64,000 nt of DNA from Bacteroidia bacterium (GTDB taxonomy: Bacteria > Bacteroidota > Bacteroidia > Chitinophagales > Chitinophagaceae). The position numbers and the translations under genes are program-made. Of the stretch, positions 9,580 through 17,872 are shown one piece after another; within the stretch, counting starts at the first letter, position 1, and each line of letters starts with the position of its first letter. Below the pieces are notes generated by a model. It did no database searches, was not told the origin of the DNA, and saw nothing but the letters and a program-made list of their open reading frames with translations. The stretch is from positions 36,942-100,941 of the forward strand of contig JAUIBA010000013.1 of NCBI GenBank assembly GCA_030427635.1, given 5' to 3'.

Positions 9580-10299
9580 ATGAAAAAACTGATCCTCGCT
9601 TTATTGGCTGCGGGAACTGTAGTAACAGCTAACGCACAGGAACCGAGAAGCATCCTGCTGTATGGCGATGTTGGCCTTCATCAGCAAAGACTGCCTTCAC
9701 TTCAGAAGAATACAACATGGAATGCTACGCCAGGCGTTGGTTACCAGTTCAATCACAACTGGACTGTGGGTGTAAACATCAGCTGGGGTCAGGATGCTAC
9801 CAAAACATCAGCAGGTGACAAAACTACGATGAACATGTACGGAGCAGGTGCATTCGCACGTTACTCTCAGTACATCCGTCGCAGCGAAATATTCTTCTGG
9901 TTTGCTCAGTATGAGTTCTCCTATGTAGGTGGCTACACTACTATGGGTGGCAACCCTGCTACTGATAAGTATAATGGTGTTTACACACGCCTTTATCCTG
10001 CTATCGGTGTAAATGTAGGTCGTGGTATCGCAATGAACTTCTCTGTAGGTGGTCTTGACTACACTACTACCAAAGGAGACGGCGCTACATACAGCAACAA
10101 TAACCTGAACTTTACTTTCGGAAGGTTTGATCATTTCAACTTCGGTCTGAGCAAAAACTTCAACTGCGGTCATAAAATGCACGCTCACCATGAGCCAGGT
10201 GATGAAGTTCATCACAGAAAGCTGGATACTATGGAGGATGAAGATGATGCAGCTCCAAAACCAAAGCGTAAGCAGCGTAGCAGGGACGAAGACGAATAA
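9580..10299 (+). CDS. Outer-membrane beta-barrel protein with His-rich and charged C-terminal tail
   Basis: This 239-residue protein has a signal peptide (residues 1-19, ending VTANA before Gln). About eight amphipathic strands typical of small porin-like barrels follow, for example GVGYQFNHNWTVGVNISWG, ending in FGRFDHFNFGLSKNFNCG. Unusually, the barrel is followed by about 43 residues with histidine clusters (HKMHAHHEPGDEVHH) and then a mixed acidic/basic tail (DEDDAAPKPKRKQRSRDEDE). Such a tail would hang into the periplasm. The barrel fold is inferred; the role is unknown. A terminator follows directly. Confidence 0.75.
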   Translation: MKKLILALLAAGTVVTANAQEPRSILLYGDVGLHQQRLPSLQKNTTWNATPGVGYQFNHNWTVGVNISWGQDATKTSAGDKTTMNMYGAGAFARYSQYIRRSEIFFWFAQYEFSYVGGYTTMGGNPATDKYNGVYTRLYPAIGVNVGRGIAMNFSVGGLDYTTTKGDGATYSNNNLNFTFGRFDHFNFGLSKNFNCGHKMHAHHEPGDEVHHRKLDTMEDEDDAAPKPKRKQRSRDEDE

Positions 10300-10330
10300 G
10301 TCTTACCCCGTTACTCAAATAAATAAATCT

Positions 10331-10360
10331 GAGAAATCCCGCATTACTGCGGGATTTCTC
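10331..10360 (+). terminator. Rho-independent terminator
   Basis: A 13-base stem (GAGAAATCCCGCA and its complement) with a 4-base loop is followed by TTTTT, 31 bases after the barrel-protein stop codon. Confidence 0.9.
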
Positions 10361-10446
10361 TTTTTCAGTTCATACCATCATCGCTTCACTGCCACAGCAA
10401 TAATCTGTGCAAAATCCCGTTTCTTTTAGTAGCTTGCCACATATAT

Positions 10447-11127
10447 ATGAAGACCCACTTCTGCACTATAGTCATTGCCACATTCATCTCCTTCCATGCC
10501 GGAGCTCAGGAGAATAAAGACCATATACGCCCCATACCGGCACATACTGCTGCAACCTTTGGAAGAGGCGACTATATTGCCGGATTTTCTGCCGGATTTC
10601 TGAACAGCTACCGTAATGAATATACAGTGCCTGCGGGCTACGAAAAAGGCAATGTTACAGGCTTTATTCCCGTTTATCTCCGCGGCGAATATGGTATAAG
10701 CAATCGCGTAAGCCTGGGTGTATCATTTGGCTACAGCACACTGCTGTTTAACTCCCATAAGGTAACACAAGGGTATAACGACCCTATCCGCCGTTATGTG
10801 CCTAACAAATGGCGCCTGCTCAATGCTGGCGTTACTGCATACTACCATTTCAACCATCTGCTTAATGCTCCCAAACTGGATGTTTTTGTAGGTGGCGGCC
10901 TGTGTCTGAATAATATACTGGAAACACGCAGCATATCCGACGATACATTGATGGAGCGAAAATCACATACCATACAGCCCATCCTCAAGGCCGGAGTAAG
11001 ATATTACATCAACCCCGTTTTCAGCCTCTATGCCGATGCCGGATACGATAAGCTGAGCATATTCAGTCTTGGTTTTTCCTGCCGCCTGACCGGGAAACAT
11101 ATTTCTCCTGCCCCGGCAGATAAGTAA
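10447..11127 (+). CDS. Outer-membrane beta-barrel hypothetical protein
   Basis: This 226-residue protein has a signal peptide (MKTHFCTIVIATFISFHAGAQ). Alternating amphipathic strands follow (YGISNRVSLGVSFGYSTLLF, KLDVFVGGGLCLNN, FSLYADAGYDKLSIFSLGFSCRL), consistent with a small OmpW/porin-like barrel. It differs in sequence from the preceding barrel protein and is separated from it by a terminator, so they are probably expressed independently. No ligand or role can be given. It lies 49 bases before the psd start. Confidence 0.7.
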   Translation: MKTHFCTIVIATFISFHAGAQENKDHIRPIPAHTAATFGRGDYIAGFSAGFLNSYRNEYTVPAGYEKGNVTGFIPVYLRGEYGISNRVSLGVSFGYSTLLFNSHKVTQGYNDPIRRYVPNKWRLLNAGVTAYYHFNHLLNAPKLDVFVGGGLCLNNILETRSISDDTLMERKSHTIQPILKAGVRYYINPVFSLYADAGYDKLSIFSLGFSCRLTGKHISPAPADK

Positions 11128-11151
11128 TGTACTGCCGCACACTTGTTTTGT

Positions 11152-11159
11152 TACCTTTG
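11152..11159 (+). promoter_or_regulatory. Candidate -7 box before psd
   Basis: TACCTTTG matches the TAnnTTTG box and lies 17 bases before the psd ATG. TTG trinucleotides upstream are closer than the usual spacing, so the promoter is tentative. Confidence 0.45.
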
Positions 11160-11176
11160 CGCTTTAAACAGACAGT

Positions 11177-11836
11177 ATGAAGATTCATCGCGAAGGGTAC
11201 ATGTATATTCTTATCGCCACCGCATTATGGCTGGCACTGGCATGGACCGCCAGTCATTTTATCCCTGACGCCCTCTCTTGGCTATCGGCTTCCATTACAT
11301 TTATACTGTTTCTGCTATGGTTCTGGGTGGTGATATTCTTCCGCCTGCCGGTACGTAATATGGTACATGGCGAAAACAAGATAATTTGCCCCGCCGACGG
11401 TAAAGTAGTAGTTATAGAAGAAACCTATGAGCCGGAATATTTTAAAGATAAAAGGCTTCAGGTATCTGTATTTATGTCTCCTATCAATGTGCATGTAAAC
11501 CGTAATCCGGTAAGTGGTGTGGTAAAGTACATGAAATACCATGCTGGCAAATATCTGGTAGCATGGCACCCTAAGTCATCTACAGAAAATGAACGTACCA
11601 CTATTGTACTGGGCAATGACAATGGAGATATCCTTATGCGCCAGATAGCCGGCGCTCTGGCCCGCCGCATATGCTTCTATGTAAAAGAAGGCGATGCAGT
11701 AAAGCAGAATGATGAATTTGGCTTTATTAAGTTTGGCTCCAGAGTAGACCTTTTTCTGCCACTGGGCACCAAAGTAGATGTAAAAATAGGAGATGTGGTA
11801 AAAGGCGGTGTAACCGTTATCGCCCACAACATTTAG
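11177..11836 (+). CDS. psd: Phosphatidylserine decarboxylase (type II proenzyme)
   Basis: This 219-residue enzyme makes phosphatidylethanolamine from phosphatidylserine at the inner membrane. Two hydrophobic segments occupy about residues 9-53. The catalytic-domain motif SPINVHVNRNPVSG is present. The C-terminal self-cleavage site appears as FIKFGSRVDLFLP, where cleavage before Ser would generate the pyruvoyl group, as in the short form common in Bacteroidota. The length is normal for this short class. It is followed by a separate small secreted-protein gene. Confidence 0.92.
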   Translation: MKIHREGYMYILIATALWLALAWTASHFIPDALSWLSASITFILFLLWFWVVIFFRLPVRNMVHGENKIICPADGKVVVIEETYEPEYFKDKRLQVSVFMSPINVHVNRNPVSGVVKYMKYHAGKYLVAWHPKSSTENERTTIVLGNDNGDILMRQIAGALARRICFYVKEGDAVKQNDEFGFIKFGSRVDLFLPLGTKVDVKIGDVVKGGVTVIAHNI

Positions 11837-11900
11837 CTAAATTCCCGATTATAAAAGTTCTGAATATCAGAAAATAGTACTTTTACCTTTTAAAATCAAA

Positions 11901-12110
11901 ATGAACATGAAAAAAATAACACTGTTGCTCGCTTCAGTACTTATGCTGTCTGGCGGTGCATTTGCTGACGGAAAGAACTGCTGCAAAAAGAAAGGTGCTA
12001 AATGTGCAAAAGAAGGTGCTGCTTGCTGCAAAGGCAAAAGCCATGGTAAAGAGTGCAACAAAGGCGCAAAAGAAGAGTCAAAAAAAGAGGCTGACAAAAA
12101 ATCATCCTAG
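11901..12110 (+). CDS. Small secreted Cys/Lys-rich protein
   Basis: This 69-residue protein has a signal peptide of about 22 residues (ending GGAFA before Asp). The mature peptide of about 47 residues carries six cysteines in two CC pairs plus two singles (NCCKKKGAKC, AACCKGKSHGKEC) and about one third lysine. Cys pairs with His suggest metal binding or disulfides; lysine richness suggests contact with anionic surfaces. Similar short CC-K peptides are common in Bacteroidota but lack a known role. Either of two ATGs (11901 or 11907) may start it. It is followed by a hairpin terminator. Confidence 0.65.
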   Translation: MNMKKITLLLASVLMLSGGAFADGKNCCKKKGAKCAKEGAACCKGKSHGKECNKGAKEESKKEADKKSS

Positions 12111-12129
12111 TATTGATACCTTTATTATG

Positions 12130-12154
12130 AACAGCCGGGCACTTGCCGGCTGTT
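12130..12154 (+). terminator. Hairpin, probable terminator
   Basis: AACAGCCGG pairs with CCGGCTGTT across a 7-base loop, 19 bases after the stop of the Cys-rich protein. The T tract is weak. Confidence 0.6.
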
Positions 12155-12181
12155 CTGCATTTAAACATACACTATCACATC

Positions 12182-12979
12182 ATGACACCAGATAATTATC
12201 TTACCACCAACAGCGCCTTGTGGAACAGGCGCACGGAAATACATACTACCTCTGCTTTCTATGACGATGCAGCATTCAGGCAGGGAAAAAACACACTACA
12301 CGAGCCTGAGCTTGCTATTCTGGGTAATGTAGCCGGCCTGCGTTTACTCCACCTTCAGTGCCACTTTGGCCAGGATACGCTCTCACTGGCTCGTATGGGC
12401 GCTATTGTTACCGGAGTTGACATCTCGCCTGCAGCTATTGCATATGCCACACAAGCCGCCGGAGATCTTAATCTGAATGCAGACTTTATATGTGCTGATG
12501 TTTGTAACCTTCCGGCATCGTTGTCTGACCGATATGATATTGTTTTCACCTCCTATGGTACTATCGTATGGCTGCCCGATGTAAAGTTATGGGCATCAAA
12601 TATTGCACGCTGTCTCAGGCCCGGTGGCAGACTCATATTTGCCGATACCCATCCGGTAGCACTTATGTTCGATGACAACTTTACTGCCATTACCTATCCC
12701 TATTTTAATAATGGACCTATATACGAAACCGAACAAGGCACCTATGCCGACCGTAATGCCGACATTGCCCTGCCATCTGTAACATGGAATCATAGCATGA
12801 GCGATGTATTACAGGCACTCATTGATAACGGCCTTACCATTACCCACCTCTCAGAGTTGGATTACAGCCCGTGCAACTGTTTTGGCAATATGACAGAAAC
12901 AGCCCCATGTCAGTACAAAATAACCGGTGCAGAAGGGCGCATCCCCCTCACATGGCTCATAGAAGCTACGCGGAAATAA
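12182..12979 (+). CDS. Class I SAM-dependent methyltransferase
   Basis: This 265-residue protein begins at the ATG at 12182 (MTPDNYLTTNSALWNRR). An upstream in-frame non-ATG start would fall inside the preceding hairpin and was rejected. Motif I (LLHLQCHFGQDTLSLARMG), the acidic ribose-binding segment TGVDIS and a motif-II-like FADTHPV are visible. It fits the class I Rossmann methyltransferases acting on small molecules. The substrate is unknown. There is no operon partner. Confidence 0.85.
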   Translation: MTPDNYLTTNSALWNRRTEIHTTSAFYDDAAFRQGKNTLHEPELAILGNVAGLRLLHLQCHFGQDTLSLARMGAIVTGVDISPAAIAYATQAAGDLNLNADFICADVCNLPASLSDRYDIVFTSYGTIVWLPDVKLWASNIARCLRPGGRLIFADTHPVALMFDDNFTAITYPYFNNGPIYETEQGTYADRNADIALPSVTWNHSMSDVLQALIDNGLTITHLSELDYSPCNCFGNMTETAPCQYKITGAEGRIPLTWLIEATRK

Positions 12980-13042
12980 TCAGGAACAATAGAAAATAAA
13001 ATACTTCAATAGTGGTATAATGTGCAAAGGCAGCACTCCTGC

Positions 13043-13050
13043 TACCTTTG
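13043..13050 (+). promoter_or_regulatory. -7 box almost abutting the ytxJ start
   Basis: TACCTTTG lies only 6 bases before the ytxJ ATG at 13057. Transcription would therefore start at or next to the start codon, predicting a leaderless or near-leaderless mRNA. No matching TTG -33 element was identified. Confidence 0.5.
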
Positions 13051-13056
13051 CACATT

Positions 13057-13416
13057 ATGAATTGGACAGAACTGATAAACGAAGGACAGGAACAGGAAAT
13101 AATAGCAAACAGCCGTAAAAGTCCGGTACTGATTTTCAAACACAGCCCACGCTGCTCTATCAGCAATATGGCTAAAGCCAGAGTAGAGAAAATGCAGGAT
13201 ACTGATATGCCCTGCTATCTGCTCAATGTGATAACTCATCGCCCGGTTTCAATGAAAATTGCCGATGACTATCAGGTTCACCACGAGTCACCTCAGGCAT
13301 TGATAATTGTAAATGGAGCGTGTGTTTATGACGAGAGCCATAACGGCATCACTGCACAGGAGCTTACCGATGAGCTCAACGAATGGAAGCAAAAAATGGT
13401 AGCAGGCACGGTCTGA
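13057..13416 (+). CDS. ytxJ: YtxJ-family monothiol bacilliredoxin
   Basis: This 119-residue thioredoxin-fold protein begins MNWTELINEGQ. The active-site motif SPRCSIS gives a single cysteine (Cys33) in a CxxS arrangement, as in YtxJ, thought to remove bacillithiol from S-bacillithiolated proteins. The cis-Pro region is HESPQALII. This implies the organism makes bacillithiol, consistent with many Bacteroidota. The ATG at 13057 was preferred to an in-frame TTG three codons upstream. It stands alone and is convergent with the MATE gene. Confidence 0.85.
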   Translation: MNWTELINEGQEQEIIANSRKSPVLIFKHSPRCSISNMAKARVEKMQDTDMPCYLLNVITHRPVSMKIADDYQVHHESPQALIIVNGACVYDESHNGITAQELTDELNEWKQKMVAGTV

Positions 13417-13433
13417 ACGCCTGCTGCTAATAG

Positions 13434-14774
13434 CTATATTTCTTTATTCTTCCAGCGTCCGCTGTAGAGATAAAACACTGAGCCCAGCAGCAATGCCGTC
13501 CAGTAAACGAACTCTGCTCCCCAGCACAGGTAAAGCGGGCTTTGCATTACCCTGATAATGAAGTAGCAGTATACAAGATAGGTACCTACACAGGTCATCT
13601 CCATAGTAAGGTTTACTATTGTATTGCCCGTGCCTACCACACCATTGAATACTACTGTAGATACAGACATAATAAGGGTTGCTACTACTATCACCCTCAG
13701 GCTGGGAATGGCATACTGTATAAGGCCCTCATCACCTGTATATACCGAAAGGAAACCATGCGCACCTACCAGCAGTATGCCGCATAATATCAGGGCATAT
13801 ACAAAGCTGAGTTTGGCTATCTTCCACACCAGCTGCACCACTTCATGCTGCCGCCCCTGCCCTATTATATTACTCACCATAGTATTGCAGGTAGTAGCCA
13901 GCGCCCATGTACCTACACTTACAATGCCGAAAATATTACGGAGCAACTGAGATGCGGCCAATGCCTGCCCGCCCAGATGCTCTATAAAGAAAAAGAACAC
14001 CAGCCATCCACCTATACTGAACAAAAACTGTACAATGAGCGGTGCTGCCACCCTCAGTGAACGCTTGGATAAGTCTATATCAAAGTGCAGAAAGCCGGAA
14101 AGCGGATAATCTATATAAAGCCGCTGCCCTATATATATTCCTGCCATGGTGAGTAGCCCGACAATCTCAGATATTACAGAAGCTACAGCCGCACCGGAAA
14201 AACCCATTTCAGGAAAGCCCCACTTACCAAATATGAGCAGGTAATCAAGTAATATGTTGGTAATAGTTGCCGCAAGTGAGCCATATATAAGCATGCGCGA
14301 CTTGCTGATAGATATAAAGAAAGAATACAGCAACTGCGTAAGTGCCAGAAATGGCAAACCCCACACCCTTATATAAATGAAGTTAACACTCAGCTCAAAG
14401 TTCAGCCCGTCACTCAGGCTGAACCCAAACAGTACTGGTACCATCCATAAAGTAAGCAGCATCAGTCCCAGCGAAAACATAATGGAAAGCATAGCCCCGT
14501 TAGTAAGCAGATGTGCCAGCTTTTTTTCGTCTCCCTCCCCTGCTCTTCTGGCCATTTGTATCTGTATACCGCTCGATAAGCCGTAACTGATCATGGACAA
14601 TATGAGAAAGAATACACCTGTAATGCCATTTACACCCAGTTCACGCTCACCCAGCCTGCCCAGAAAAACAGTATTGGTAAAGAAGCTTACCTGAGGAATA
14701 AGGAGAGACAATGATATGGGAGCTGCTAACCTGAGTATCTGTTTGCTGGTAGCCTTTACACCTAAATTATTCAT
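13434..14774 (-). CDS. MATE family efflux transporter
   Basis: This 446-residue inner-membrane antiporter has about twelve helices in two repeats. The family features are an N-terminal ILRLAAPISLSLLIPQVSFFTNTVFLGRLG and a second-half IGGWLVFFFFIEHLGGQALAAS. MATE proteins export cationic drugs or metabolites using Na+ or H+ gradients; the substrate cannot be read from sequence. It is a single gene, convergent with ytxJ. Confidence 0.9.
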   Translation of the reverse strand: MNNLGVKATSKQILRLAAPISLSLLIPQVSFFTNTVFLGRLGERELGVNGITGVFFLILSMISYGLSSGIQIQMARRAGEGDEKKLAHLLTNGAMLSIMFSLGLMLLTLWMVPVLFGFSLSDGLNFELSVNFIYIRVWGLPFLALTQLLYSFFISISKSRMLIYGSLAATITNILLDYLLIFGKWGFPEMGFSGAAVASVISEIVGLLTMAGIYIGQRLYIDYPLSGFLHFDIDLSKRSLRVAAPLIVQFLFSIGGWLVFFFFIEHLGGQALAASQLLRNIFGIVSVGTWALATTCNTMVSNIIGQGRQHEVVQLVWKIAKLSFVYALILCGILLVGAHGFLSVYTGDEGLIQYAIPSLRVIVVATLIMSVSTVVFNGVVGTGNTIVNLTMEMTCVGTYLVYCYFIIRVMQSPLYLCWGAEFVYWTALLLGSVFYLYSGRWKNKEI

Positions 14775-15012
14775 AGAAAATCAGCCACCGCACTATCACA
14801 TTACTATATCCGGTAACGGGGGTGTTTGCCCGCAAAAGTAGTGCAATACGGCTAACGTACAAAAGTAAAAAACAATATATCAGCCACAATATCCCATGTC
14901 GTTAGCCTTTGTTCAGAGGCTGCATTATCATCAATTGTAAAGAACTAATTAATAACAATTTGTAATGAATTTAGCATGCTGCTGTGTGCTAGCTTTGGAT
15001 AAATTATATAAA

Positions 15013-15291
15013 ATGAAAAAGATAATCATCCTCATTACCACTGTTATGGCGCTTACCGCTGCCACTTTTGCACAGAGTAAGAAAAAAGGTACCGAAGCCC
15101 CCAAACAGACAACCGGTACCACAAAAACAGATGACGGTCGGAAAATAAAAAAAGATGGCACGCCCGACAAGCGATACAAGGAAAATAAAGAGGCAGCAAA
15201 GAATGTTCCTTCCGGCCCGGTGCGCAAAGATGGCCAGCCCGATAAACGCTACAAAGCAAATAAGGTTGACGCTGGAAAAGAAAAAAAGTAA
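15013..15291 (+). CDS. Small secreted protein with duplicated KDGxPDKRYKxNK motif
   Basis: Starting at the ATG at 15013, the 92-residue protein has a signal peptide (residues 1-20, before Gln21). A basic region follows holding two copies of a 14-residue unit: KKDGTPDKRYKENK (46-59) and RKDGQPDKRYKANK (71-84). The unit is strongly charged and probably disordered. Its function is unknown. A perfect palindrome follows the stop codon as a terminator. Confidence 0.7.
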   Translation: MKKIIILITTVMALTAATFAQSKKKGTEAPKQTTGTTKTDDGRKIKKDGTPDKRYKENKEAAKNVPSGPVRKDGQPDKRYKANKVDAGKEKK

Positions 15292-15304
15292 ATTTGCATG
15301 CTGG

Positions 15305-15334
15305 TATCAGGAAGCAGCATGCTGCTTCCTGATA
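15305..15334 (+). terminator. Perfect 30-base palindrome, probable terminator
   Basis: TATCAGGAAGCAGCA is followed immediately by its reverse complement, with no unpaired loop, 13 bases after the stop of the repeat-motif protein. A T-rich stretch follows. Confidence 0.7.
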
Positions 15335-15393
15335 TTATTTCAATTGGAAATTTGCCGGCTGACACCTATTTTACAATAAAATATCCTATTGGC

Positions 15394-15936
15394 ATGAAGT
15401 ACCTCATTGTTCTTATATCTTTTGTCTTTGCATTTAGCTCCTGCTCTCATGACGACAGGGGCTGGAAAACACATCAGATAACAGAAGGTAATTTCAGTAT
15501 TGAAATGCCTGCGCCTATAGAAAAAGTAGACAAAAAAGAAGTAACGGTTTTCGGCAAGCAGACACGACATTTTGTTCATTGGAAGCCATCCAGCTTTGCA
15601 ATTGATAAATTCAAGCTTTTTGAAGTCAGTTATGTAGATTGCCCCACATCTGTAATTACCAATCCCGACAGACTGAATAGAGTATTGGATAGTGCTGTAG
15701 ACATGCGCATGAAAGACTTTTCTGAAGTCGATATTATAGAATCGCAGCCAATAGAGTTTAATGGCTATCCTGGCCGCGCCTTCTTCTATGATGCTCCTAA
15801 AGGAAACACCTCAGTATCTGTAAAAATTTGTGTTGCAGATGGCAAGCTGTTCGACCTCGTAGTAGTTGCCAAGAAGAACTATGCTGTCAATGAAGACATG
15901 AGCCGCTTCTTTGACTCATTCCGCCTTTTGCATTAA
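15394..15936 (+). CDS. Lipoprotein, hypothetical
   Basis: From the ATG at 15394 the 180-residue product has a short signal sequence ending in a lipobox, AFSSC, giving a lipidated Cys17. The frame is open 32 codons upstream, but that region overlaps the terminator palindrome and lacks a signal. The mature part reads as a globular alpha/beta domain (GNFSIEMPAPIEKVDKKEV ... FDSFRLLH). Proteins of this shape, with a psbP-like or DUF1795-like outline, occur widely, but I cannot assign a family with confidence. It lies 17 bases before the next gene, probably cotranscribed with it. Confidence 0.7.
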   Translation: MKYLIVLISFVFAFSSCSHDDRGWKTHQITEGNFSIEMPAPIEKVDKKEVTVFGKQTRHFVHWKPSSFAIDKFKLFEVSYVDCPTSVITNPDRLNRVLDSAVDMRMKDFSEVDIIESQPIEFNGYPGRAFFYDAPKGNTSVSVKICVADGKLFDLVVVAKKNYAVNEDMSRFFDSFRLLH

Positions 15937-15953
15937 GTAAGTATCTTGCCTGC

Positions 15954-16544
15954 ATGATGCTTTCATCCCGTTATCCGGTTTCCCGCCTTTTTTTACTGGC
16001 AGCTGTTCTATGCCTGCCGTTTAGTGCTATGAGTCAGGGCAGGAAAAAAAAGAAGGCAAAAGAAGAAGAAGACATACCGGTATTTAACTACGTCATTGAC
16101 GACCCCATGGATGTATTCGGCCGGCAGGCCACAGCTGGCAGCACTTTCAAAACAGTATTGCTTCCTGATATATGTATGCATGCCGGAGTATTCAATGACA
16201 CCATATACCGCTATGAGTACTATAATGCAGCCCACGAGCTCATTAACCCCGATACGCTTACCAATTACCGGGACCTGAAGTTTATCTCCTTACTCAGGGG
16301 TTATACCGATACGGAACATACCTATAAAGATGCCTCAGGTGTTCAGCAACCATTACCGGTAAGCCGTATCATAAACCGGTACGACCGTATAGGAAGTAAT
16401 AAATGGCTTTGCGTGGATTACCTTAATAACAAAACCGGGTCGCTTACAGAAGATACCGGTGATATTATCCATCGCGATACGGTAGCCGGTAGTAATGGCT
16501 CGTCCATTGTACGCAGTTATTATCGTACCGCACCGGCAAAATAG
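15954..16544 (+). CDS. Secreted hypothetical protein
   Basis: This 196-residue protein has a signal peptide (about residues 1-28, ending FSAMS before Gln). A highly basic/acidic stretch (GRKKKKAKEEEDIP) precedes a domain of about 150 residues with no motif I know. A second Met at position 2 may be the true start. It follows the lipoprotein gene by 17 bases, so the two may act together at the envelope. The function is unknown. Confidence 0.6.
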   Translation: MMLSSRYPVSRLFLLAAVLCLPFSAMSQGRKKKKAKEEEDIPVFNYVIDDPMDVFGRQATAGSTFKTVLLPDICMHAGVFNDTIYRYEYYNAAHELINPDTLTNYRDLKFISLLRGYTDTEHTYKDASGVQQPLPVSRIINRYDRIGSNKWLCVDYLNNKTGSLTEDTGDIIHRDTVAGSNGSSIVRSYYRTAPAK

Positions 16545-16553
16545 CCGTAAGGT

Positions 16554-17780
16554 TTACTGCCACTGAGTCACCACCTCTCCAAAATGCACTTCATTGCCGG
16601 TAATAGCTGCCAGCCGCTGTATTACTCTATCCACAAGTGCGTCAGGACACGATGCCCCTGATGTAATCATCACGCTTAGCGGCACTGACTCTGGTAAATA
16701 ACCGGTACTCACTTTTTCAGCATGTGCATGCATATCAAAGTGTCGTATTTCCTTTGCCGACACCAGACAGTGTTCATCACTGATATAATAGGTTGGTAAC
16801 CGCTGCTCACACAGCTCTGCCAGGTGGGAAGTATTGGAGCTGTTATAGCCACCTATCACCAGTGCCACATCGGCCTGCTGCTCCAGCATGCCCTGCACAG
16901 CTCCCTGGTTATCATTGGTAGCATAGCAAAGGGTATCTCTTGTATCTGCAAACCGTTCAGCCCATCGCTCCTGAGGCAATGCATAGTGGGTTGTTATTAC
17001 CTGCTTCAGATAGTCGGCTATGGCCTGTGTTTCACTGGCCAGCATAGTAGTCTGGTTTACCACTCCTATACGTCCCAGGTCTTTTGTCACATCAAACCCT
17101 GCCGAATATTGCCCCTCAAAGTCACGGTAAAACCCCTCTGCCGGTAGTGCACCTGTTACATACTGCCCCAGCAGCTCTGTCTGCGCCATATCCTTCACTA
17201 CTACCGTGGGGGTATGCGCCTTACTGTGCGAGAATGTAGCTCTGGTTTCCTCATGCCCTGGCTTTCCATGCACCACTATTGTGTAGCCATCATCCCCTAT
17301 CTTTCCTGCACGGTTCCATACCTTCTCTACAAACGGACACGTGGTTTCATATTTCGTAGGGTCTATGCCCTTGCTGCGCAGTGTTGCCTCCAGCTCCAGG
17401 GTCGTGCCAAATGCAGGAATGATTACCACATCTTCAGCCGTCAGCTCATCCCAGTCCAGCAGCATTTTTCCTTTTGTGTCCATTATAAAACGTACACCCA
17501 GCGCTATCAGGTCAGCATTCACCCCCGGGTTATGTATCATTTCACTCAGCAAAAAAATACGCTTACCCGGATTTTCATCTACCGCGCGAAAGGCTATTTC
17601 TATTGCATTCTCTACACCATAACAGAAACCGAAATGACGCGCCAGTATCACCTGCAGGGTGCCTATTTGCAGCGTAGTGGGGGTAAAGTCCCGCTTCATC
17701 TTGTCGTCCGCTTTACGCTTTGCTTTTATCGCGCTCACCAGCGGGCTACGGTAATGTACAGGTACGTTAAATGACTTCAT
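16554..17780 (-). CDS. ispH: 4-hydroxy-3-methylbut-2-enyl diphosphate reductase (long form)
   Basis: IspH/LytB performs the last step of the MEP isoprenoid pathway, making IPP and DMAPP with a 4Fe-4S cluster. The three cluster cysteines are visible in HFGFCYGVENA, ETTCPFVEKVW and SGASCPDALVD. At 408 residues it is about 100 longer than the E. coli enzyme. The N-terminal extension and internal segments match the long plant/cyanobacterial-like class also seen in Bacteroidota. It supplies precursors for the polyprenyl synthase encoded at 25.8 kb. Single gene. Confidence 0.93.
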   Translation of the reverse strand: MKSFNVPVHYRSPLVSAIKAKRKADDKMKRDFTPTTLQIGTLQVILARHFGFCYGVENAIEIAFRAVDENPGKRIFLLSEMIHNPGVNADLIALGVRFIMDTKGKMLLDWDELTAEDVVIIPAFGTTLELEATLRSKGIDPTKYETTCPFVEKVWNRAGKIGDDGYTIVVHGKPGHEETRATFSHSKAHTPTVVVKDMAQTELLGQYVTGALPAEGFYRDFEGQYSAGFDVTKDLGRIGVVNQTTMLASETQAIADYLKQVITTHYALPQERWAERFADTRDTLCYATNDNQGAVQGMLEQQADVALVIGGYNSSNTSHLAELCEQRLPTYYISDEHCLVSAKEIRHFDMHAHAEKVSTGYLPESVPLSVMITSGASCPDALVDRVIQRLAAITGNEVHFGEVVTQWQ

Positions 17781-17872
17781 GTGCGCTATTGCTATTTACA
17801 GAGATGCAAAATTACAGATAAGCGGGAGCAATACCGGATTGCCCCCGCTTTTTAACTGTTTATTCCACATAC

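Noticed and set aside
17821..17853. GC-rich imperfect hairpin between ispH and msrA
   Set aside because: The T run is on the plus strand side while both neighbours are on the minus strand, so it is not oriented to end msrA; kept out of the terminator list.
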